Notes under the pieces: generated by a model
Told to the model about the DNA's origin: nothing
Databases searched by the model: none
What the model saw: only the letters and a program-made list of their open reading frames with translations
Source: Plantago elongata
Taxonomy: Eukaryota > Streptophyta > Magnoliopsida > Lamiales > Plantaginaceae
Direction of reading: 5' to 3'
DNA: 41,390 bases
Assembly (NCBI GenBank): GCA_036897095.1
Contig: JAYMSP010000782.1
Location: 1-41,390 of the forward strand
Shown here: piece by piece, positions 34,776 to 41,390 of the stretch
Position numbering within the stretch: position 1 is the stretch's first letter
How the letters are laid out: every line of letters starts with the position of its first letter
Made by a program: the position numbers and the translations under genes

Positions 34776-35315
34776 ATGACACAAAACAATGATCAGGCGA
34801 GATACAAATTCTACAGGAAGTTGAACTTCACCATTATCTCAGCATCAAATCTTCCAAATGTTCGAACATTGTTCAAGAACCGAATCCAGGCCACAATAAC
34901 AATCGCATGTGATAAGAAGAAGATCAAGAAGAAGTCGTCTCCTGTCGACAAGCGAAACGGGCTGAACCCTGCCTGGAACTACCGGGTCAAGTACACGTTT
35001 GACGAATCGACAATAGTACACGACAACCTGCCGGTAGTAATGAAGCTCTACTCGAAGCGTACACTTGGTGATCTATACGTTGGTGAGGTTCACACGTCGC
35101 TCAGAGAGCTCTTCGACTGGGCTAAAGGTGGAAGTGCGAATTTTGCTTTTCCGGTCAGGAAGGGCGCGGCGAAAACCAAAGGGGTGTTGAATGTTTCTTA
35201 CAGTTTTGGAGAAAGGTTCAAGAAGCCTTCTACGTGCAAGAAGGTTTTAGCTGGCGGAGTATGTTGTTTGCTACGGTTGACTATGTGTTATGCAACTGGT
35301 GGATGTTCAAGTTAG
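34776..35315 (+). CDS. C2-domain protein, SRC2-like, single exon, 179 aa
   Basis: ATG at 34776 (MTQNNDQARYKF) to TAG at 35313. Reading could extend upstream only from a TTG, which is not a plausible start. Residues 15 to about 145 form a C2 domain: KLNFTIISASNLPNVRTLFKN, then KKSSPVDKRNGLNPAWNYRVKYTFDES, then VVMKLYSKRTLGDLYVGEVHTSLRELFD. This is the pattern of the plant SRC2/BAP-like group, which binds membranes, often with Ca2+, and acts in cold and defence responses. The NLPN loop and GLNPAWN are present, but the acidic Ca2+-binding loops look poor, so Ca2+ dependence is doubtful. The C-terminal tail GGVCCLLRLTMCYATGGCSS is Cys-rich and hydrophobic, suggesting palmitoylation or membrane anchoring. 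Confidence 0.9.
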   Translation: MTQNNDQARYKFYRKLNFTIISASNLPNVRTLFKNRIQATITIACDKKKIKKKSSPVDKRNGLNPAWNYRVKYTFDESTIVHDNLPVVMKLYSKRTLGDLYVGEVHTSLRELFDWAKGGSANFAFPVRKGAAKTKGVLNVSYSFGERFKKPSTCKKVLAGGVCCLLRLTMCYATGGCSS

Positions 35316-35328
35316 GCTTAAGTTCCAA

Positions 35329-35443
35329 TTGTAATGTTGTTGAAGAATTTTCTTTTAAGACGGTGAAAGGGTGATTCGAACCCAATTTATTAGTTGGAGG
35401 TAAAACGTCTTACTAACTGAGTTACGCGTCGTCGTTGTAATGT
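35329..35443 (-). mobile_element. tRNA-derived SINE (copy 3)
   Basis: On the minus strand the body starts near 35434 with GACGACGCGTAACTCAGTTA (A-box-like) and contains GGGTTCGAATCACCC (B-box-like), then an A-rich tail. A 9-bp direct repeat ttgtaatgt at 35329-35337 and 35435-35443 fits a target-site duplication. It sits 14 bp beyond the stop codon of the C2-domain gene, inside its probable 3' untranslated region. Confidence 0.85.
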
Positions 35444-35492
35444 CGCTACAATGAGTTCAACATGCATTATTGTACTCTAGTAAAATCTTGAT

Positions 35493-36722
35493 TTAGATTT
35501 GGTTATAAAGACAATAGAAACTCTCAAGAATCGTACAGAAATAGAAGATCCAAAAGAAGAAAGGGGGTCTCCGCATCGTTTCTATATTTGGTGAAGTAAT
35601 CGACTTGAAATTGATGTGAAGTACATAGAGAAGAAGACAAACACCACAAGTGAACCAAGTAGTACTCCCCAGTCCAGATTGATTCACTGTTGAACCGAGA
35701 ATCATATTACCAAGTAGAAAGTTTAAAATCCCAAAATCTTCTGAAGTATGAGAACAAGTACGGCTCGCGAGCCAAGATGTTGCCACGTACAGAAACGCCT
35801 TCACCTCATCCAACGATGTTAATCTGAAGAAATTCTGGAAAAGAACGGTTCCCACCAGACCAACTGCATATTTAACCAGCTTCCGCAACTTCTTCCTCTT
35901 GAATATCATGAAAAAATAATTTGCACGGGCTACAGCTAGAGGCAGAAATCTCTTAATGCTTTCGTCCATAAAACAAAGAACTGGAGTAGCCATGGAAGGG
36001 GAATTTTCCAGTTCACAACTTAATGCGTGAATAGAAGCATTTATAATCGATAAGGCTAGTACATAATCAGATGATAAACTGACCCTGGCTATAACCGGAA
36101 ACACCATGGTATGTAGTAACAAGCCAAGACAAAAATTAATAAGACATCTATGCATGTTATGTCTATTGAAATCTCCCAAAAAAATCAAACATGAAATATC
36201 TATGATGTAAGAGATTATCTTTCTCTGTTTTTCGTTTGTTGGGGAAAGGAATTGCACCAGACGCAAGGCCAAAGCCAAAAAATAGGTTTGTCTCTTACTC
36301 AACATGGAAATCTTCAACAGACGAGGCATATTAGCTATGTGAAGCAGCGAATAGTTGGTGACGATAGCTAAAGAGTACTTAAAGAAAGACATAACAATGG
36401 GCGAAATTGAGTTTGAAAGAGCGGTCTTTTCCAACAACTCAACTCCTAAGATCAAATGAAAACAACTGATAGATCCCACAACCCAAATGAAAATAGTTGT
36501 TAGCAGCAATTCTGTAGTGTAATGTTCCTGGAATTCATCAAATAATTTTGAAAAAAAGACCCTGTGAAATGACGACGAGTTATTCGTGGTAGAGTGAGCT
36601 TGGCCAGTTTCTTCATCAGTACTAGTGCTAGTGTGTTGAAGTGTTAGAGTAGCAGTGTTTTGAATAGGAATAATATCAAGTTGTTGTGAAGGAAGGCACT
36701 CTGTACTAGTCTGAGTCTCCAT
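35493..36722 (-). CDS. Multi-pass membrane protein of unknown family, single exon, 409 aa
   Basis: ATG at 36722-36720 (METQTSTECLPSQQLD) to TAA at 35495-35493. I do not recognise the family. Residues 1-50 are polar and Ser/Thr-rich, with no signal peptide. Hydrophobic segments likely to cross the membrane lie at about 71-95, 107-128, 145-160, 168-184, 193-213, 284-299, 355-371 and 387-405. Between them are short basic loops such as NEKQRK and FKRKKLRKLVK. There are no recognisable enzyme or transporter motifs. The long uninterrupted frame, ATG context and lack of introns argue for a real gene. It lies 177 bp from the C2-domain gene, tail to tail, and the pair is enclosed by two nearly identical repeats. 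It may belong to a lineage-specific plant membrane protein group. Confidence 0.75.
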   Translation of the reverse strand: METQTSTECLPSQQLDIIPIQNTATLTLQHTSTSTDEETGQAHSTTNNSSSFHRVFFSKLFDEFQEHYTTELLLTTIFIWVVGSISCFHLILGVELLEKTALSNSISPIVMSFFKYSLAIVTNYSLLHIANMPRLLKISMLSKRQTYFLALALRLVQFLSPTNEKQRKIISYIIDISCLIFLGDFNRHNMHRCLINFCLGLLLHTMVFPVIARVSLSSDYVLALSIINASIHALSCELENSPSMATPVLCFMDESIKRFLPLAVARANYFFMIFKRKKLRKLVKYAVGLVGTVLFQNFFRLTSLDEVKAFLYVATSWLASRTCSHTSEDFGILNFLLGNMILGSTVNQSGLGSTTWFTCGVCLLLYVLHINFKSITSPNIETMRRPPFFFWIFYFCTILESFYCLYNQI

Positions 36723-37042
36723 TTTCTCTTCTTGATTTCTTAAGATTGCAAAAAGGAAATCTTATAGAACTAGTATAAATTGAGAACCTATAAATTGAGT
36801 TGTTATTAGTCTTACAGCTGCCAAGTGCAGGAAGATAACATCTATCTATTCTCATGTCCTTTGCACCATTGACTTGGTTGTCCGAGTCGAGTGTAATATC
36901 ATCTACTAACTCTTGGACATTTATACATAACACGTACGGTGTCTTATTTTTATTTGTACACCCAACGTACTATGTCTCTTAGTGATTTGTTGATTTCTAA
37001 GAAATTTCAGTGTCCTTGACTAACAACTGTTTTGATTATGAC
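36723..37042. other. Upstream region of the membrane protein gene
   Basis: AT-rich, about 320 bp. No clear TATA box. A 75-codon frame at 36706-36933 overlaps the gene start in another frame and is not supported. Confidence 0.4.
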
Positions 37043-37366
37043 TTAAAAAGACACTGCCGTGTAGACCCAATTCACAAACACAGATACTAGAAAAACATCA
37101 ATTAATCCATCCATTTTTCTCATCAATGGAGATTCTATGCCATAATTCCCCAGATTATCAGGCACACGGCATAAGATCTCGACTTGTAAATCCTCTGGCA
37201 ACTCTGACCAACAATAATAGATACTACAACTTTTTCCTCCATCGCTTTTGTCTAAACAGGATGACGTCCGTAACGTTTCTGACAGAAATCCGATATGCAA
37301 AAGAGATAATACAGAGAACATATTAGAATAATATGTCTCCAAATAAAGGTATACATAATGAAACAA
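37043..37366 (-). pseudogene. F-box protein fragment
   Basis: On the minus strand, around 37212-37145, the frame reads WSELPEDLQVEILCRVPDNL, a clear N-terminal half of an F-box, the domain that binds SKP1 in SCF ubiquitin ligases. Sequence before and after does not continue into a recognisable F-box protein: there is no full domain, no Kelch or LRR repeats, and the frame closes after 107 codons. I read it as a truncated duplicate or remnant. The codons before the F-box (LDKSDGGKSCSIYYC) may be chance sequence. Confidence 0.6.
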
Positions 37367-37447
37367 ACATAGTACGTTACATTGAATTGTGCTATATTAA
37401 CACACCGGACCGAACTGTGTTTACTAAACGCATAATTTTTTTTATAT

Positions 37448-37580
37448 ATTATAAAACACTCAACAAATGATATAAATATAAAAATGTAAAAGAATTACTT
37501 ACAAAATAATAATTAATATATTATAAAAGACTCAACAAATTATATAAATATAAAAATGTAAAAGAATTACTTACAAAATA
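37448..37580. repeat. Short tandem duplication at the left edge of repeat copy B
   Basis: The block tataaaacactcaacaaat (37448 onwards), running to cttacaaaataa, recurs from about 37520 with few changes. So the first 60-70 bp of the repeat are present twice here. Confidence 0.75.
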
Positions 37581-37793
37581 AAATAAATTATGGTAAATAG
37601 TAAAAGTTAATATTTAATTATATTAAAAAGTAAGTAATATTTAATATTAATCTTTTATTTAATTTTCATTCCAATTATATTATTAATTTTCTTAAAGTCA
37701 ACCCCCAAAACTTTCCCATTTTAAGAAACAAGCCCCAATGTTAGGATTTTTTTAACAAAAAAAGTACAACAATATATAGTCGTGGCAAGATAG
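37551..37793 (+). repeat. Dispersed repeat of about 245 bp, copy B
   Basis: About 97% identical to 34103-34347 and in the same orientation, 3.45 kb away. Both copies contain the unusual words aaagtcaaccccc, aagaaacaagccccaatgtt and aacaatatatagtcgtggca. The enclosed DNA holds the C2-domain gene and the membrane protein gene. Confidence 0.9.
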
Positions 37794-37806
37794 TCACAAA
37801 CTAATT

Positions 37807-37909
37807 GGGATTATTTTAGTGGACTGTTTCAATTGAAATTGAGTTTTTTATATATAAAATGTTCAATTTGAGTTGAGAAATGGCCGTTTCAGTAGTATAA
37901 CAAACATAG
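37807..37909. mobile_element. MITE family member, copy 3 (diverged)
   Basis: It shares tttcaattgaaattgagttttt, atgttcaatttgagt and the end ggccg-ttc-ag-agtataacaaac with the copies at 3204 and 11525, but its first 25 bases have diverged. It starts 14 bp after the end of repeat copy B. Confidence 0.6.
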
Positions 37910-38699
37910 TGAAAAAGTTGACAATCGGGACTATTTCCTAGCCGAATAAGAAGGGTACAAAATGTTAATGCCCTTAAAATGTGAATATTATGGAATTTGT
38001 ACTAACATGAAAGTTGTATTTATAAGTAAAACCTTTTAACTTATATAACGTGTGGACAAATGAATCACACACATAATAAGTCAACTCCATAGTTATTGAT
38101 GAACATGTACACAGTATGATTGATCATTTCTTTTCTAAGACTATGATCGATCATCTTCAACGAGTCAGGAGGCGGCCCACCTCGATAGGTAAGTGAGTCC
38201 ACCGTTTAAGCCCCAAAAATTAAGAAGACCCTCTTTCTACATATTATTTATTATACTACTATTTAATAAATCAGTTAAGTTTAAGTAAATTATATAGTAA
38301 ATTTATATTTAATAGACAATTGATAGTTTGATTCAACCAAGGAGTAAATTTACTTTAAATAGTCAAACCTTGTTAGAGTAATCTTTTAACTCTGGTATTG
38401 ATACGGTAAAAGTAAAAATATATATAAAGTATAAGCAAATTCACAACACAAGTAGTACAAATACTATATCATTCCACGTTCCATTAGTCCGTAGGGCGAT
38501 ATATTTCAATTACTTAGATGATATATTATGTTATTTGTTGCTTTATTTAGTTAAGAGCTAATATAAATCATTCAATTATTTACTATAATTTTTATTACTA
38601 TATTTCTTGATTGTTTTAAATTTGTAGATTGGAGTAGAAATTTTTGATAAGTAGTTTTGAATGATACAAAAGCAGATTTTTTAAATTAAAAATTCACTT
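37910..38699. other. AT-rich intergenic DNA with transposon debris
   Basis: A GC-richer patch at 38160-38215 (gaggcggcccacctcgatag, then gagtccaccgtttaagcccc) stands out as probable transposon debris. The rest is A/T-rich with no gene recognised. Confidence 0.4.
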
Positions 38700-38906
38700 T
38701 TACATGTATTTTAAGCCTTCGAAGGATGTTCGCCTCAGGCCCCCGAAGGAGTTGGGCCACCTCCCTGTAACATGTGCACTGGATTCTCTAAATGTAAAGG
38801 ATACAAAGCCCGGTGACAACAAAAGACTCAGATATCCTGCAACTGGAATTCCAAGTATAAAACCAAGTAATAAGACTATCTCCAATGGTGACGGACGACG
38901 ACGCAT
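38700..38906 (-). other. Possible captured fragment of a membrane protein gene
   Basis: On the minus strand a 68-codon frame reads PLEIVLLLGFILGIPVAGYL, then SLLLSPGFVSFTFRESSAHV, then a Trp/Pro/Gly-rich tail. The GC content is distinctly higher than in the flanking DNA. The first part overlaps the terminus of the Harbinger element at 38871, so at least the first dozen codons are transposon sequence. I cannot name a parent gene. Confidence 0.25.
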
Positions 38907-39975
38907 CGTCGTGTGTTTTTCTGCAGTGGTGACGCGTTGTCGTCACGTTGTGAATGCCATGTCATTTTATTTATTTTTATTTTTATTTACATATTATAAA
39001 ATTGTTTAGAAGTTGAAATTAATCAAATTGCATTTTATTGAAGACGTTTTATAATTTATTGAGATAGAACAAACCAAGAATATATTACAACATAGTGCGT
39101 GAAATTATAATCGAACGAAGATAAAGTTCAACAAACAGACAACACACATCATCGAAAATAATCAAACACACAACCTTAACTGGAGAAGACTCATCTTCAC
39201 TGTAGCCTCCAAATATGTTCCATTAAGTCGTTTGTTAGCTGGGTGTGTGTGATTAAACTATGCATCCGGCGTAAATTGGTCATGTATTCCGGGATAGTAT
39301 TTATTGTAGACGGTGCTCGACATATACGAACTCCATCAATGAGATCCGGCATATGTTCACGGGTATCCTGTTCGAGCTGTTCAATTTCTTCGTCATAGTT
39401 TAAGTATTTGTGGCGCTCATCTTCAACTATCATGTTGTGGAGTGTTATGCAACAATTCAAAATCTTGCTGAGAATGTTTTTGTTGTGTGCAAGTGCCGGA
39501 TTTCGTATAATTAAAAATCGTGCTTGCATAACTCCGAAAGCACGTTCCACATCTTTGCGGCAGAACTCTTGAAGCTTGGAGAACTTGCGTTGTTTGTGAG
39601 TTACCGGATTCGGGATGGCAGGAACAAACGTAGCCCAAGATGGATAGATCCCATCAGTTAGATAGTAAGGCATGTTGTATTGATGGCCATTCACCTCAAA
39701 TTCGACTTGATGGGCCGTGCCGTTAAGGATATTGTCGAACACCAGTGAACGTTGCAAGATTGATAAGTCATTGTATTTTCCGGAAACCCCAAAGAATGAA
39801 TGCCATATCAAAGTATCTTGGGATGCTACTGCTTCTAACACAAGAGTAGTCTTTTTACTCCTGCCTTGGAACTCACTGTGCCACGCTTTCGGACAGTTCT
39901 TCCATGTCCAGTGCATACAATCAATACTCCCAAGCATGCCCACAAACCCTCCTGCACTGTTGATTGCTAACAACC
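38871..39975 (-). mobile_element. 3' half of a PIF/Harbinger DNA transposon
   Basis: The end at 38871 is TAA followed by GACTATCTCCAATGG, which fits the three-base TWA target site and the terminal repeat of plant PIF/Harbinger elements. The GC-rich subterminal stretch gacggacgacgacgcatcgt follows. The transposase reads towards this end. The other end is missing: at about 39975 the coding sequence stops abruptly and MULE sequence begins in the opposite direction. Confidence 0.8.
39197..39975 (-). pseudogene. PIF/Harbinger (HARBI1/ALP1-like) transposase, truncated at its N-terminus, about 258 codons
   Basis: The frame ends at TGA 39199-39197 and is open without a stop up to the junction. The DDE catalytic centre is still visible: GSIDCMHW (first Asp), YYLTDGIYPSW (second Asp) and the FCRKDVERAFGVMQARF block (Glu). 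The WKNCPKAWHSEFQGRSKK and NPALAHNKNILSKI stretches are typical of plant HARBI1/ALP1-like nucleases. About 150-200 N-terminal residues expected before the RLLAINSAGGF motif are absent, and the first in-frame start-like codon is a TTG, so no functional product is expected. The retained part contains no disablement, which suggests a fairly young break. Confidence 0.9.
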
Positions 39976-41390
39976 TTTGTAAATGATGGCATTAAACCAC
40001 CCGGAGTTTTCGTTACAGATAGAGAGTTCGCCCTTATGAATAGCATTGAGAAAATGTTCCCATATGCAAAAACTTTACTTTGTAGACGACACATTGGTAT
40101 AAATGTACATGCGCATCATTCGGGTTTAGCACGTAACTCGGACTATCAATGGACATTTAAGCATAGGTGGGATGAATTGGTGAATGCAAAGACAGAGGAG
40201 GAGTACAATGATGCTGTGCGGTGAATATTAAGGGCTTGGAGATGGTTACATGGATTTGGACATCAACTGAAGAGTACTTGGTTAGATCGGTGGCCTACAA
40301 AATTTGTGGCTTATTGGATGAACCAATATCAACATTTTGGAGCCATGTAATTAAGTGTAGGGTTGAAAGTGCACACAATCAAGTGAAGTCATGGAATATG
40401 AGTTCGAGATCTAATTTGCCAACCCTGCTTCTAAAGATTCATGAAATACATGAACTTGATTTGAACGAAATCAGATCACAATTTGAAGAGAATAGAACGA
40501 GGATTCTTCTTCCGTGTAGGTGTTTCTTGTTGTTCCGGAGACTTGGAGGTGTTGTTTCTCATAACTGCATTTTGATGTTAGCAGATGAGCTTAAATATAC
40601 AGCCCATCCGGGGGACTGCACTCATGAGTTACGTATTACGCATGGATTGCCATGTGCATGCGATATGGACTGCACTCATGGTCGTCCACCTAAAGAAGGT
40701 CAGCGGTACAAGAATGATTTCGAGAAGAGTCAGAAGAAGAAGCCCAGTAAAAAGAAGAATCAATCACAGACTCAACATCATAGTCAGTCACAGGATCATG
40801 ATCGGGATATGTCCCAGGATCGTAGTCAGTATCAGAATCATGATCATGCTCGGGATATGTCCCAGGATCGTAATCAGAATCAGAGTCAGGATCATGCTCG
40901 GGATATGTCCCAGGATCATAGTCATCATCAGAGTCAGGATCATCAGCGGGATATGTCCCAGGATCGTAGTCAGCATCAGAGTCAGGATCACAGTGCGTAT
41001 CAGCATCATGATCATGCTCAGCTTCAGTTTCAGGATCATAGTGCGTATCAGCATCAGGATCATGCTCAACTTCAGTCTCAGGATACTGGTGAGGATTGGT
41101 CTCAATATAAGTCTCACTCTAAATTTCATGTTGAACATTATCATGCCATAAGAAAGAAGTGGACGTCTGGAAGATTTAACCAGATGAGATACATGCCGAA
41201 GGTCATAAGGCCATTCATAGAAAAATGGTATAACGTAGATGCAGATGGACATTGTGGATTTCGGGCACTATCTTTCTATAAGTATCATACTCAGGAGAAC
41301 TGGGCTACAATTTGACGGGACATCATGGAAGAGTTGACCACTCACCGAGATCTATACATACGGCTATGTCGTCGTGGTAAGTAATCATGT
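39976..41390 (+). mobile_element. Decayed MULE transposase gene with OTU-type protease motif, running off the window
   Basis: The plus-strand coding sequence starts mid-gene with GVFVTDREFALMNSIEKMFP and TLLCRRHI, the MULE transposase catalytic region. It continues with the segment KFVAYWMNQYQHFGA and RVESAHNQVKSW. Then come a Cys/His-rich SWIM-like zinc motif (CTHELRITHGLPCACDM), a Lys-rich linker, six 16-residue repeats, and an OTU-like cysteine protease start (NVDADGHCGFRALS with the Asp-Gly-x-Cys core). Breaks: TGA at 40222-40224, a frameshift between about 40340 and 40365, and TGA at 41313-41315 (probably from CGA). After the last stop the frame continues to RLCRRG and ends at a good donor (G|GTAAGT at 41377). 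It is a pseudogene, at least in this copy. Confidence 0.85.
40788..41083 (+). repeat. Six tandem 48-bp coding repeats in the MULE gene
   Basis: The word cgggatatgtccc recurs at 40803, 40851, 40899 and 40947, exactly 48 bp apart. The word gtgcgtatcagcatca recurs at 40993 and 41041, also 48 bp apart. In the coding frame each unit gives 16 residues rich in Gln, Ser, His and Asp (for example DHARDMSQDRSQ). The period is a multiple of three, so length changes do not break the frame. Confidence 0.92.

Noticed and set aside
34103..37793. LTR retrotransposon bounded by the 245-bp repeats
   Set aside because: The inside has no gag, pol, primer-binding site or polypurine tract, and instead carries two unrelated genes on opposite strands. 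The repeats lack TG...CA ends.
40803..41083. CRISPR-like regular repeat spacing
   Set aside because: The repeats are contiguous, coding and in a plant transposon; there are no unique spacers.
40585..41252. Overlapping long frames on both strands across the 48-bp repeats (188 and 154 codons)
   Set aside because: A repeat unit divisible by three keeps all frames open once it is open in one. The products are monotonous Ile/Arg/Met repeats with no domains.

Overview
The window is nuclear DNA of a flowering plant, almost certainly a eudicot. The genes have many short exons with GT-AG introns, several products carry predicted plastid targeting, the intergenic DNA is very AT-rich, and there are plant-type MITEs, tRNA-derived SINEs, a PIF/Harbinger transposase and a MULE. 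I lean towards an asterid (Lamiales-like) source from the flavour of the repeats, but nothing here proves it. All gene models below were built by hand from splice sites, reading frame and family similarity recalled from general knowledge; no search was run.

Layout. 1-3866 is a mosaic of decayed transposons. 3867-8710 (+) encodes a six-exon, 520-residue RING-H2 ubiquitin ligase with a SINE in its third intron. 9881-10482 (+) is the four-exon gene for cytosolic ribosomal protein eS27 (RPS27), with a textbook site II/telo-box promoter. 12703-14361 (+) is a seven-exon zinc alcohol dehydrogenase-like gene. It converges on 14771-16460 (-), a small plastid membrane protein of the YtxH-like/At1g42960 type. 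18506-24880 (-) is the 13-exon gene for the plastid Mfd-like (TRCF) DNA helicase, which carries one apparent +1 frameshift in exon 6. 25891-26358 (+) is an unrecognised acidic protein ending in a DLNxxP-type EAR repression motif. 29367-29789 (-) is a DUF1677 protein. 30832-33363 (-) is a five-exon, 512-residue plant protein of unknown function. 34776-35315 (+) is a SRC2-like C2-domain protein. 35493-36722 (-) is an orphan multi-pass membrane protein, followed by an F-box remnant. From 38871 to the right edge lies a transposon junction: the 3' part of a PIF/Harbinger element (-) abuts a decayed MULE (+) with an OTU-type protease motif and 48-bp coding repeats.

The genes do not form a pathway or operon; this is an ordinary gene neighbourhood interrupted by transposons. 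The observations most worth a second look are the frameshift in an otherwise intact Mfd-like gene, a tandem duplication in the same gene that copied part of an exon with its splice donor, the orphan DLNxxP protein, three SINE copies that each carry target-site duplications, a three-copy MITE family, a nearly identical pair of about 245-bp direct repeats enclosing two genes, and the Harbinger/MULE junction. I see no clearly new multi-gene system.
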